Origin: Amia ocellicauda
Lineage: Eukaryota; Chordata; Actinopteri; Amiiformes; Amiidae
Direction of reading: 5' to 3'
Assembly: GCF_036373705.1 (NCBI RefSeq)
Contig: NC_089851.1
Span: forward strand, 58,664,850 to 58,728,849
Length of the DNA stretch: 64,000 nt
Shown here: positions 14,801 through 29,800 of the stretch, one piece after another
How positions within the stretch are numbered: the stretch's first letter is position 1
Layout: each line of letters opens with the position of its first letter
Notes under the pieces: model-generated
Databases searched by the model: none
What the model was told of the DNA's origin: nothing
What the model saw: the letters and a program-made list of their open reading frames with translations, nothing else
Position numbers and translations under genes: made by a program

Positions 14801-17800
14801 AGCAAGCAAGAGAGTTAGATGTCAAGAGTCATAGATAGATAGATGGATGGATGGATGGACGGCAAGGCAAGCATCTGATTGACAGTGGTCCGTGATCTGC
14901 TGTTATGCTACTATGCTACTGACCATTGGGGGAGCGATAGCAAGCAAGAGAGTTAGATATCAAGAGTCATAGATAGATAGATAGATAGATGGATGGATGG
15001 ACGGCAAGGCAAGCATCTGATTGACAGTGGTCCGTGATCTGCTGTTATGATACTATGCTACTGACCATTGGGGGAGCGATAGCAAGCAAGAGAGTTAGAT
15101 ATCAAGAGTCATAGATAGATAGATGGATGGATGGATGGATGGACGGCAAGGCAAGCATCTGATTGACAGTGGTCCGTGATCTGCTGTTATGCTACTTTGC
15201 TTCTGACCATTGGGGGAGCGATAGCAAGCAAGAGAGTTAGATGTCAAGAGTCATAGATAGATAGATGGATGGATGGATGGACGGCAAGGCAAGCATCTGA
15301 TTGACAGTGGTCCGTGATCTGCTGTTATGCTACTATGCTACTGACCATTGGGGGAGCGATAGCAAGTAAGAGAGTTAGATATCGAGAGTCATTGATAGAT
15401 AGATAGATAGATGGATGGATGGACGGCAAGGCAAGCATCTGATTGACAGTGGTCCGTGATCTGCTGTTATGCTACAATGCTACTGACCATTGGGGGAGCG
15501 ATAGCAAGCAAGAGAGTTAGATATCGAGAGTCATAGATAGATAGATAGATAGATGGATGGATGGACGGCAAGGCAAGCATCTGATTGACAGTGGTCCGTG
15601 ATCTGCTGTTATGCTACTATGCTACTGACCATTGGGGGAGCGATAGCAAGCAAGAGAGTTAGATAACAAGAGTCATAGATAGATAGATGGATGGATGGAT
15701 GGACGGCAAGGCAAGCATCTGATTGACAGTGTTCCGTGATCTGCTGTTATGCTACTATGCTACTGACCATTGGGGGAGCGATAGCAAGTAAGAGAGTTAG
15801 ATATCGAGAGTCATTGATAGATAGATAGATAGATGGATGGATGGACGGCAAGGCAAGCATCTGATTGACAGTGGTCCGTGATCTGCTGTTATGCTACAAT
15901 GCTACTGACCATTGGGGGAGCGATAGCAAGCAAGAGAGTTAGATATCAAGAGTCATAGATAGATAGATAGATAGATGGATGGATGGACGGCAAGGCAAGC
16001 ATCTGATTGACAGTGGTCCGTGATCTGCTGTTATGCTACAATGCTACTGACCATTGGGGGAGCGATAGCAAGCAAGAGAGTTAGATATCAAGAGTCATAG
16101 ATAGATAGATAGATAGATGGATGGATGGACGGCAAGGCAAGCATCTGATTGACTGTGGTCCGTGATCTGCTGTTATGCTACAATGCTACTGACCATTGGG
16201 GGAGCGATAGCAAGCAAGAGAGTTAGATATCAAGAGTCATAGATAGATAGATGGATGGATGGACGGCAAGGCAAGCATCTGATTGACAGTGGTCCGTGAT
16301 CTGCTGTTATGATACTATGCTACTGACCATTGGGGGAGCGATAGCAAGCAAGAGAGTTAGATATCAAGAGTCATAGATAGATAGATGGATGGATGGATGG
16401 ATGGACGGCAAGGCAAGCATCTGATTGACAGTGGTCCGTGATCTGCTGTTATGCTACTTTGCTTCTGACCATTGGGGGAGCGATAGCAAGCAAGAGAGTT
16501 AGATGTCAAGAGTCATAGATAGATAGATGGATGGATGGATGGACGGCAAGGCAAGCATCTGATTGACAGTGGTCCGTGATCTGCTGTTATGCTACTATGC
16601 TACTGACCATTGGGGGAGCGATAGCAAGCAAGAGAGTTAGATATCAAGAGTCATAGATAGATAGATAGATAGATGGATGGATGGACGGCAAGGCAAGCAT
16701 CTGATTGACAGTGGTCCGTGATCTGCTGTTATGATACTATGCTACTGACCATTGGGGGAGCGATAGCAAGCAAGAGAGTTAGATATCAAGAGTCATAGAT
16801 AGATAGATAGATAGATGGATGGATGGACGGCAAGGCAAGCATCTGATTGACAGTGGTCCGTGATCTGCTGTTATGCTACTATGCTACTGACCATTGGGGG
16901 AGCGATAGCAAGCAAGAGAGTTAGATAACAAGAGTCATAGATAGATAGATGGATGGATGGATGGACGGCAAGGCAAGCATCTGATTGACAGTGTTCCGTG
17001 ATCTGCTGTTATGCTACTATGCTACTGACCATTGGGGGAGCGATAGCAAGTAAGAGAGTTAGATATCGAGAGTCATTGATAGATAGATAGATAGATGGAT
17101 GGATGGACGGCAAGGCAAGCATCTGATTGACAGTGGTCCGTGATCTGCTGTTATGCTACAATGCTACTGACCATTGGGGGAGCGATAGCAAGCAAGAGAG
17201 TTAGATATCAAGAGTCATAGATAGATAGATAGATAGATGGATGGATGGACGGCAAGGCAAGCATCTGATTGACAGTGGTCCGTGATCTGCTGTTATGCTA
17301 CAATGCTACTGACCATTGGGGGAGCGATAGCAAGCAAGAGAGTTAGATATCAAGAGTCATAGATAGATAGATAGATAGATGGATGGATGGACGGCAAGGC
17401 AAGCATCTGATTGACTGTGGTCCGTGATCTGCTGTTATGCTACAATGCTACTGACCATTGGGGGAGCGATAGCAAGCAAGAGAGTTAGATATCAAGAGTC
17501 ATAGATAGATAGATGGATGGATGGACGGCAAGGCAAGCATCTGATTGACAGTGGTCCGTGATCTGCTGTTATGATACTATGCTACTGACCATTGGGGGAG
17601 CGATAGCAAGCAAGAGAGTTAGATATCAAGAGTCATAGATAGATAGATGGATGGATGGATGGATGGACGGCAAGGCAAGCATCTGATTGACAGTGGTCCG
17701 TGATCTGCTGTTATGCTACTTTGCTTCTGACCATTGGGGGAGCGATAGCAAGCAAGAGAGTTAGATGTCAAGAGTCATAGATAGATAGATGGATGGATGG

Positions 17801-20800
17801 ATGGACGGCAAGGCAAGCATCTGATTGACAGTGGTCCGTGATCTGCTGTTATGCTACTATGCTACTGACCATTGGGGGAGCGATAGCAAGTAAGAGAGTT
17901 AGATATCGAGAGTCATTGATAGATAGATAGATAGATGGATGGATGGACGGCAAGGCAAGCATCTGATTGACAGTGGTCCGTGATCTGCTGTTATGCTACA
18001 ATGCTACTGACCATTGGGGGAGCGATAGCAAGCAAGAGAGTTAGATATCAAGAGTCATAGATAGATAGATAAATAGATGGATGGATGGACGGCAAGGCAA
18101 GCATCTGATTGACAGTGGTCCGTGATCTGCTGTTATGCTACTATGCTACTGACCATTGGGGGAGCGATAGCAAGCAAGAGAGTTAGATAACAAGAGTCAT
18201 AGATAGATAGATGGATGGATGGATGGACGGCAAGGCAAGCATCTGATTGACAGTGGTCCGTGATCTGCTGTTATGCTACAATGCTACTGACCATTGGGGG
18301 AGCGATAGCAAGTAAGAGAGTTAGATATCGAGAGTCATTGATAGATAGATAGATAGATGGATGGATGGACGGCAAGGCAAGCATCTGATTGACAGTGGTC
18401 CGTGATCTGCTGTTATGCTACAATGCTACTGACCATTGGGGGAGCGATAGCAAGCAAGAGAGTTAGATATCAAGAGTCATAGATAGATAGATAGATAGAT
18501 GGATGGATGGACGGCAAGGCAAGCATCTGATTGACAGTGGTCCGTGATCTGCTGTTATGATACTATGCTACTGACCATTGGGGGAGCGATAGCAAGCAAG
18601 AGAGTTAGATATCAAGAGTCATAGATAGATAGATGGATGGATGGATGGATGGACGGCAAGGCAAGCATCTGATTGACAGTGGTCCGTGATCTGCTGTTAT
18701 GCTACTTTGCTTCTGACCATTGGGGGAGCGATAGCAAGCAAGAGAGTTAGATGTCAAGAGTCATAGATAGATAGATGGATGGATGGATGGACGGCAAGGC
18801 AAGCATCTGATTGACAGTGGTCCGTGATCTGCTGTTATGCTACTATGCTACTGACCATTGGGGGAGCGATAGCAAGCAAGAGAGTTAGATATCAAGAGTC
18901 ATAGATAGATAGATAGATAGATGGATGGATGGACGGCAAGGCAAGCATCTGATTGACAGTGGTCCGTGATCTGCTGTTATGATACTATGCTACTGACCAT
19001 TGGGGGAGCGATAGCAAGCAAGAGAGTTAGATATCAAGAGTCATAGATAGATAGATAGATAGATGGATGGATGGACGGCAAGGCAAGCATCTGATTGACA
19101 GTGGTCCGTGATCTGCTGTTATGCTACTATGCTACTGACCATTGGGGGAGCGATAGCAAGCAAGAGAGTTAGATAACAAGAGTCATAGATAGATAGATGG
19201 ATGGATGGATGGACGGCAAGGCAAGCATCTGATTGACAGTGTTCCGTGATCTGCTGTTATGCTACTATGCTACTGACCATTGGGGGAGCGATAGCAAGTA
19301 AGAGAGTTAGATATCGAGAGTCATTGATAGATAGATAGATAGATGGATGGATGGACGGCAAGGCAAGCATCTGATTGACAGTGGTCCGTGTTCTGCTGTT
19401 ATGCTACAATGCTACTGACCATTGGGGGAGCGATAGCAAGCAAGAGAGTTAGATATCAAGAGTCATAGATAGATAGATAGATAGATGGATGGATGGACGG
19501 CAAGGCAAGCATCTGATTGACAGTGGTCCGTGATCTGCTGTTATGCTACAATGCTACTGACCATTGGGGGAGCGATAGCAAGCAAGAGAGTTAGATATCA
19601 AGAGTCATAGATAGATAGATAGATAGATGGATGGATGGACGGCAAGGCAAGCATCTGATTGACTGTGGTCCGTGATCTGCTGTTATGCTACAATGCTACT
19701 GACCATTGGGGGAGCGATAGCAAGCAAGAGAGTTAGATATCAAGAGTCATAGATAGATAGATGGATGGATGGACGGCAAGGCAAGCATCTGATTGACAGT
19801 GGTCCGTGATCTGCTGTTATGATACTATGCTACTGACCATTGGGGGAGCGATAGCAAGCAAGAGAGTTAGATATCAAGAGTCATAGATAGATAGATGGAT
19901 GGATGGATGGACGGCAAGGCAAGCATCTGATTGACAGTGGTCCGTGATCTGCTGTTATGCTACTATGCTACTGACCATTGGGGGAGCGATAGCAAGCAAG
20001 AGAGTTAGATATCAAGAGTCATAGATAGATAGATAGATAGATGGATGGATGGACGGCAAGGCAAGCATCTGATTGACAGTGGTCCGTGATCTGCTGTTAT
20101 GATACTATGCTACTGACCATTGGGGGAGCGATAGCAAGCAAGAGAGTTAGATATCAAGAGTCATAGATAGATAGATGGATGGATGGATGGATGGACGGCA
20201 AGGCAAGCATCTGATTGACAGTGGTCCGTGATCTGCTGTTATGCTACTTTGCTTCTGACCATTGGGGGAGCGATAGCAAGCAAGAGAGTTAGATGTCAAG
20301 AGTCATAGATAGATAGATGGATGGATGGATGGACGGCAAGGCAAGCATCTGATTGACAGTGGTCCGTGATCTGCTGTTATGCTACTATGCTACTGACCAT
20401 TGGGGGAGCGATAGCAAGTAAGAGAGTTAGATATCGAGAGTCATTGATAGATAGATAGATAGATAGATGGATGGATGGACGGCAAGGCAAGCATCTGATT
20501 GACAGTGGTCCGTGATCTGCTGTTATGCTACAATGCTACTGACCATTGGGGGAGCGATAGCAAGCAAGAGAGTTAGATATCAAGAGTCATAGATAGATAG
20601 ATAGATAGATGGATGGATGGACGGCAAGGCAAGCATCTGATTGACAGTGGTCCGTGATCTGCTGTTATGCTACTATGCTACTGACCATTGGGGGAGCGAT
20701 AGCAAGCAAGAGAGTTAGATAACAAGAGTCATAGATAGATAGATGGATGGATGGATGGACGGCAAGGCAAGCATCTGATTGACAGTGGTCCGTGATCTGC

Positions 20801-23800
20801 TGTTATGCTACTATGCTACTGACCATTGGGGGAGCGATAGCAAGTAAGAGAGTTAGATATCGAGAGTCATTGATAGATAGATAGATAGATGGATGGATGG
20901 ACGGCAAGGCAAGCATCTGATTGACAGTGGTCCGTGATCTGCTGTTATGCTACAATGCTACTGACCATTGGGGGAGCGATAGCAAGCAAGAGAGTTAGAT
21001 ATCAAGAGTCATAGATAGATAGATAGATAGATGGATGGATGGACGGCAAGGCAAGCATCTGATTGACAGTGGTCCGTGATCTGCTGTTATGATACTATGC
21101 TACTGACCATTGGGGGAGCGATAGCAAGCAAGAGAGTTAGATATCAAGAGTCATAGATAGATAGATGGATGGATGGATGGATGGACGGCAAGGCAAGCAT
21201 CTGATTGACAGTGGTCCGTGATCTGCTGTTATGCTACTTTGCTTCTGACCATTGGGGGAGCGATAGCAAGCAAGAGAGTTAGATGTCAAGAGTCATAGAT
21301 AGATAGATGGATGGATGGATGGACGGCAAGGCAAGCATCTGATTGACAGTGGTCCGTGATCTGCTGTTATGCTACTATGCTACTGACCATTGGGGGAGCG
21401 ATAGCAAGTAAGAGAGTTAGATATCGAGAGTCATTGATAGATAGATAGATAGATGGATGGATGGACGGCAAGGCAAGCATCTGATTGACAGTGGTCCGTG
21501 ATCTGCTGTTATGCTACAATGCTACTGACCATTGGGGGAGCGATAGCAAGCAAGAGAGTTAGATATCGAGAGTCATAGATAGATAGATAGATAGATGGAT
21601 GGATGGACGGCAAGGCAAGCATCTGATTGACAGTGGTCCGTGATCTGCTGTTATGCTACAATGCTACTGACCATTGGGGGAGCGATAGCAAGCAAGAGAG
21701 TTAGATATCAAGAGTCATAGATAGATAGATAGATAGATGGATGGATGGACGGCAAGGCAAGCATCTGATTGACAGTGGTCCGTGATCTGCTGTTATGCTA
21801 CAATGCTACTGACCATTGGGGGAGCGATAGCAAGCAAGAGAGTTAGATATCAAGAGTCATAGATAGATAGATAGATAGATGGATGGATGGACGGCAAGGC
21901 AAGCATCTGATTGACAGTGGTCCGTGATCTGCTGTTATGATACTATGCTACTGACCATTGGGGGAGCGATAGCAAGCAAGAGAGTTAGATATCAAGAGTC
22001 ATAGATAGATAGATGGATGGATGGATGGATGGACGGCAAGGCAAGCATCTGATTGACAGTGGTCCGTGATCTGCTGTTATGCTACTTTGCTTCTGACCAT
22101 TGGGGGAGCGATAGCAAGCAAGAGAGTTAGATGTCAAGAGTCATAGATAGATAGATGGATGGATGGATGGACGGCAAGGCAAGCATCTGATTGACAGTGG
22201 TCCGTGATCTGCTGTTATGCTACTATGCTACTGACCATTGGGGGAGCGATAGCAAGTAAGAGAGTTAGATATCGAGAGTCATTGATAGATAGATAGATAG
22301 ATGGATGGTTGGACGGCAAGGCAAGCATCTGATTGACAGTGGTCCGTGATCTGCTGTTATGCTACTATGCTACTGACCATTGGGGGAGCGATAGCAAGCA
22401 AGAGAGTTAGATAACAAGAGTCATAGATAGATAGATGGATGGATGGATGGACGGCAAGGCAAGCATCTGATTGACAGTGGTCCGTGATCTGCTGTTATGC
22501 TACTATGCTACTGACCATTGGGGGAGCGATAGCAAGTAAGAGAGTTAGATATCGAGAGTCATTGATAGATAGATAGATAGATGGATGGATGGACGGCAAG
22601 GCAAGCATCTGATTGACAGTGGTCCGTGATCTGCTGTTATGCTACAATGCTACTGACCATTGGGGGAGCGATAGCAAGCAAGAGAGTTAGATATCAAGAG
22701 TCATAGATAGATAGATAGATAGATGGATGGATGGACGGCAAGGCAAGCATCTGATTGACAGTGGTCCGTGATCTGCTGTTATGCTACAATGCTACTGACC
22801 ATTGGGGGAGCGATAGCAAGCAAGAGAGTTAGATATCAAGAGTCATAGATAGATAGATAGATAGATGGATGGATGGACGGCAAGGCAAGCATCTGATTGA
22901 CAGTGGTCCGTGATCTGCTGTTATGCTACAATGCTACTGACCATTGGGGGAGCGATAGCAAGCAAGAGAGTTAGATATCAAGAGTCATAGATAGATAGAT
23001 AGATAGATGGATGGATGGACGGCAAGGCAAGCATCTGATTGACAGTGGTCCGTGATCTGCTGTTATGCTACAATGCTACTGACCATTGGGGGAGCGATAG
23101 CAAGCAAGAGAGTTAGATATCAAGAGTCATAGATAGATAGATGGATGGATGGACGGCAAGGCAAGCATCTGATTGACAGTGGTCCGTGATCTGCTGTTAT
23201 GATACTATGCTACTGACCATTGGGGGAGCGATAGCAAGCAAGAGAGTTAGATATCAAGAGTCATAGATAGATAGATGGATGGATGGATGGATGGACGGCA
23301 AGGCAAGCATCTGATTGACAGTGGTCCGTGATCTGCTGTTATGCTACTTTGCTTCTGACCATTGGGGGAGCGATAGCAAGCAAGAGAGTTAGATGTCAAG
23401 AGTCATAGATAGATAGATGGATGGATGGATGGACGGCAAGGCAAGCATCTGATTGACTGTGGTCCGTGATCTGCTGTTATGCTACAATGCTACTGACCAT
23501 TGGGGGAGCGATAGCAAGCAAGAGAGTTAGATATCAAGAGTCATAGATAGATAGATGGATGGATGGACGGCAAGGCAAGCATCTGATTGACAGTGGTCCG
23601 TGATCTACTGTTATGATACTATGCTACTGACCATTGGGGGAGCGATAGCAAGCAAGAGAGTTAGATATCAAGAGTCATAGATAGATAGATGGATGGATGG
23701 ATGGATGGACGGCAAGGCAAGCATCTGATTGACAGTGGTCCGTGATCTGCTGTTATTCTACTTTGCTTCTGACCATTGGGGGAGCGATAGCAAGCAAGAG

Positions 23801-26800
23801 AGTTAGATGTCAAGAGTCATAGATAGATAGATGGATGGATGGATGGACGGCAAGGCAAGCATCTGATTGACAGTGGTCCGTGATCTGCTGTTATGCTACT
23901 ATGCTACTGACCATTGGGGGAGCGATAGCAAGCAAGAGAGTTAGATATCGAGAGTCATAGATAGATAGATAGATAGATGGATGGATGGACGGCAAGGCAA
24001 GCATCTGATTGACAGTGGTCCGTGATCTGCTGTTATGATACTATGCTACTGACCATTGGGGGAGCGATAGCAAGCAAGAGAGTTAGATATCAAGAGTCAT
24101 AGATAGATAGATAGATAGATGGATGGATGGACGGCAAGGCAACCATCTGATTGACAGTGGTCCGTGATCTGCTTTTATGCTACTATGCTACTGACCATTG
24201 GGGGAGCGATAGCAAGCAAGAGAGTTAGATAACAAGAGTCATAGATAGATAGATGGATGGATGGATGGACGGCAAGGCAAGCATCTGATTGACAGTGTTC
24301 CGTGATCTGCTGTTATGCTACTATGCTACTGACCATTGGGGGAGCGATAGCAAGTAAGAGAGTTAGATATCGAGAGTCATTGATAGATAGATAGATAGAT
24401 GGATGGATGGACGGCAAGGCAAGCATCTGATTGACAGTGGTCCGTGATCTGCTGTTATGCTACAATGCTACTGACCATTGGGGGAGCGATAGCAAGCAAG
24501 AGAGTTAGATATCAAGAGTCATAGATAGATAGATAGATAGATGGATGGATGGACGGCAAGGCAAGCATCTGATTGACAGTGGTCCGTGATCTGCTGTTAT
24601 GCTACAATGCTACTGACCATTGGGGGAGCGATAGCAAGCAAGAGAGTTAGATATCAAGAGTCATAGATAGATAGATAGATAGATGGATGGATGGACGGCA
24701 AGGCAAGCATCTGATTGACTGTGGTCCGTGATCTGCTGTTATGCTACAATGCTACTGACCATTGGGGGAGCGATAGCAAGCAAGAGAGTTAGATATCAAG
24801 AGTCATAGATAGATAGATGGATGGATGGACGGCAAGGCAAGCATCTGATTGACAGTGGTCCGTGATCTGCTGTTATGATACTATGCTACTGACCATTGGG
24901 GGAGCGATAGCAAGCAAGAGAGTTAGATATCAAGAGTCATAGATAGATAGATGGATGGATGGATGGATGGACGGCAAGGCAAGCATCTGATTGACAGTGG
25001 TCCGTGATCTGCTGTTATGCTACTTTGCTTCTGACCATTGGGGGAGCGATAGCAAGCAAGAGAGTTAGATGTCAAGAGTCATAGATAGATAGATGGATGG
25101 ATGGATGGACGGCAAGGCAAGCATCTGATTGACAGTGGTCCGTGATCTGCTGTTATGATACTATGCTACTGACCATTGGGGGAGCGATAGCAAGCAAGAG
25201 AGTTAGATATCAAGAGTCATAGATAGATAGATGGATGGATGGATGGATGGACGGCAAGGCAAGCATCTGATTGACAGTGGTCCGTGATCTGCTGTTATGC
25301 TACTTTGCTTCTGACCATTGGGGGAGCGATAGCAAGCAAGAGAGTTAGATGTCAAGAGTCATAGATAGATAGATGGATGGATGGATGGACGGCAAGGCAA
25401 GCATCTGATTGACAGTGGTCCGTGATCTGCTGTTATGCTACTATGCTACTGACCATTGGGGGAGCGATAGCAAGCAAGAGAGTTAGATATCAAGAGTCAT
25501 AGATAGATAGATAGATAGATGGATGGATGGACGGCAAGGCAAGCATCTGATTGACAGTGGTCCGTGATCTGCTGTTATGATACTATGCTACTGACCATTG
25601 GGGGAGCGATAGCAAGCAAGAGAGTTAGATATCAAGAGTCATAGATAGATAGATGGATGGATGGATGGATGGACGGCAAGGCAAGCATCTGATTGACAGT
25701 GGTCCGTGATCTGCTGTTATGCTACTTTGCTTCTGACCATTGGGGGAGCGATAGCAAGCAAGAGAGTTAAATGTCAAGAGTCATAGATAGATAGATGGAT
25801 GGATGGATGGACGGCAAGGCAAGCATCTGATTGACAGTGGTCCGTGATCTGCTGTTATGCTACTATGCTACTGACCATTGGGGGAGCGATAGCAAGTAAG
25901 AGAGTTAGATATCGAGAGTCATTGATAGATAGATAGATAGATGGATGGATGGACGGCAAGGCAAGCATCTGATTGACAGTGGTCCGTGATCTGCTGTTAT
26001 GCTACAATGCTACTGACCATTGGGGGAGCGATAGCAAGCAAGAGAGTTAGATATCAAGAGTCATAGATAGATAGATAGATAGATGGATGGATGGACGGCA
26101 AGGCAAGCATCTGATTGACAGTGGTCCGTGATCTGCTGTTATGCTACTATGCTACTGACCATTGGGGGAGCGATAGCAAGCAAGAGAGTTAGATAACAAG
26201 AGTCATAGATAGATAGATGGATGGATGGATGGACGGCAAGGCAAGCATCTGATTGACAGTGGTCCGTGATCTGCTGTTATGCTACTATGCTACTGACCAT
26301 TGGGGGAGCGATAGCAAGTAAGAGAGTTAGATATCGAGAGTCATTGATAGATAGATAGATAGATGGATGGATGGACGGCAAGGCAAGCATCTGATTGACA
26401 GTGGTCCGTGATCTGCTGTTATGCTACAATGCTACTGACCATTGGGGGAGCGATAGCAAGCAAGAGAGTTAGATATCAAGAGTCATAGATAGATAGATAG
26501 ATAGATGGATGGATGGACGGCAAGGCAAGCATCTGATTGACAGTGGTCCGTGATCTGCTGTTATGATACTATGCTACTGACCATTGGGGGAGCGATAGCA
26601 AGCAAGAGAGTTAGATATCAAGAGTCATAGATAGATAGATGGATGGATGGATGGATGGACGGCAAGGCAAGCATCTGATTGACAGTGGTCCGTGATCTGC
26701 TGTTATGCTACTTTGCTTCTGACCATTGGGGGAGCGATAGCAAGCAAGAGAGTTAGATGTCAAGAGTCATAGATAGATAGATGGATGGATGGATGGACGG

Positions 26801-29800
26801 CAAGGCAAGCATCTGATTGACAGTGGTCCGTGATCTGCTGTTATGCTACTATGATACTGACCATTGGGGGAGCGATAGCAAGTAAGAGAGTTAGATATCG
26901 AGAGTCATTGATAGATAGATAGATAGATGGATGGATGGACGGCAAGGCAAGCATCTGATTGACAGTGGTCCGTGATCTGCTGTTATGCTACAATGCTACT
27001 GACCATTGGGGGAGCGATAGCAAGCAAGAGAGTTAGATATCGAGAGTCATAGATAGATAGATAGATAGATGGATGGATGGACGGCAAGGCAAGCATCTGA
27101 TTGACAGTGGTCCGTGATCTGCTGTTATGCTACAATGCTACTGACCATTGGGGGAGCGATAGCAAGCAAGAGAGTTAGATATCAAGAGTCATAGATAGAT
27201 AGATAGATAGATGGATGGATGGACGGCAAGTCAAGCATCTGATTGACAGTGGTCCGTGATCTGCTGTTATGCTACAATGCTACTGACCATTGGGGGAGCG
27301 ATAGCAAGCAAGAGAGTTAGATATCAAGAGTCATAGATAGATAGATAGATAGATGGATGGATGGACGGCAAGGCAAGCATCTGATTGACAGTGGTCCGTG
27401 ATCTGCTGTTATGATACTATGCTACTGACCATTGGGGGAGCGATAGCAAGCAAGAGAGTTAGATATCAAGAGTCATAGATAGATAGATGGATGGATGGAT
27501 GGATGGACGGCAAGGCAAGCATCTGATTGACAGTGGTCCGTGATCTGCTGTTATGCTACTTTGCTTCTGACCATTGGGGGAGCGATAGCAAGCAAGAGAG
27601 TTAGATATCAAGAGTCATAGATAGATAGATGGATGGATGGATGGATGGACGGCAAGGCAAGCATCTGATTGACAGTGGTCCGTGATCTGCTGTTATGCTA
27701 CTTTGCTTCTGACCATTGGGGCAGCGATAGCAAGCAAGAGAGTTAGATGTCAAGAGTCATAGATAGATAGATGGATGGATGGATGGACGGCAAGGCAAGC
27801 ATCTGATTGACAGTGGTCCGTGATCTGCTGTTATGCTACTATGCTACTGACCATTGGGGGAGCGATAGCAAGCAAGAGAGTTAGATATCAAGAGTCATAG
27901 ATAGATAGATAGATAGATGGATGGATGGACGGCAAGGCAAGCATCTGATTGACAGTGGTCCGTGATCTGCTGTTATGATACTATGCTACTGACCATTGGG
28001 GGAGCGATAGCAAGCAAGAGAGTTAGATATCAAGAGTCATAGATAGATAGATGGATGGATGGATGGATGGACGGCAAGGCAAGCATCTGATTGACAGTGG
28101 TCCGTGATCTGCTGTTATGCTACTTTGCTTCTGACCATTGGGGGAGCGATAGCAAGCAAGAGAGTTAAATGTCAAGAGTCATAGATAGATAGATGGATGG
28201 ATGGATGGACGGCAAGGCAAGCATCTGATTGACAGTGGTCCGTGATCTGCTGTTATGCTACTATGCTACTGACCATTGGGGGAGCGATAGCAAGTAAGAG
28301 AGTTAGATATCGAGAGTCATTGATAGATAGATAGATAGATGGATGGATGGACGGCAAGGCAAGCATCTGATTGACAGTGGTCCGTGATCTGCTGTTATGC
28401 TACAATGCTACTGACCATTGGGGGAGCGATAGCAAGCAAGAGAGTTAGATATCAAGAGTCATAGATAGATAGATAGATAGATGGATGGATGGACGGCAAG
28501 GCAAGCATCTGATTGACAGTGGTCCGTGATCTGCTGTTATGCTACTATGCTACTGACCATTGGGGGAGCGATAGCAAGCAAGAGAGTTAGATAACAAGAG
28601 TCATAGATAGATAGATGGATGGATGGATGGACGGCAAGGCAAGCATCTGATTGACAGTGGTCCGTGATCTGCTGTTATGCTACTATGCTACTGACCATTG
28701 GGGGAGCGATAGCAAGTAAGAGAGTTAGATATCGAGAGTCATTGATAGATAGATAGATAGATGGATGGATGGACGGCAAGGCAAGCATCTGATTGACAGT
28801 GGTCCGTGATCTGCTGTTATGCTACAATGCTACTGACCATTGGGGGAGCGATAGCAAGCAAGAGAGTTAGATATCAAGAGTCATAGATAGATAGATAGAT
28901 AGATGGATGGATGGACGGCAAGGCAAGCATCTGATTGACAGTGGTCCGTGATCTGCTGTTATGATACTATGCTACTGACCATTGGGGGAGCGATAGCAAG
29001 CAAGAGAGTTAGATATCAAGAGTCATAGATAGATAGATGGATGGATGGATGGATGGACGGCAAGGCAAGCATCTGATTGACAGTGGTCCGTGATCTGCTG
29101 TTATGCTACTTTGCTTCTGACCATTGGGGGAGCGATAGCAAGCAAGAGAGTTAGATGTCAAGAGTCATAGATAGATAGATGGATGGATGGATGGACGGCA
29201 AGGCAAGCATCTGATTGACAGTGGTCCGTGATCTGCTGTTATGCTACTATGATACTGACCATTGGGGGAGCGATAGCAAGCAAGAGAGTTAGATATCGAG
29301 AGTCATTGATAGATAGATAGATAGATGGATGGATGGACGGCAAGGCAAGCATCTGATTGACAGTGGTCCGTGATCTGCTGTTATGCTACAATGCTACTGA
29401 CCATTGGGGGAGCGATAGCAAGCAAGAGAGTTAGATATCGAGAGTCATAGATAGATAGATAGATAGATGGATGGATGGACGGCAAGGCAAGCATCTGATT
29501 GACAGTGGTCCGTGATCTGCTGTTATGCTACAATGCTACTGACCATTGGGGGAGCGATAGCAAGCAAGAGAGTTAGATATCAAGAGTCATAGATAGATAG
29601 ATAGATAGATGGATGGATGGACGGCAAGTCAAGCATCTGATTGACAGTGGTCCGTGATCTGCTGTTATGCTACAATGCTACTGACCATTGGGGGAGCGAT
29701 AGCAAGCAAGAGAGTTAGATATCAAGAGTCATAGATAGATAGATAGATAGATGGATGGATGGACGGCAAGGCAAGCATCTGATTGACAGTGGTCCGTGAT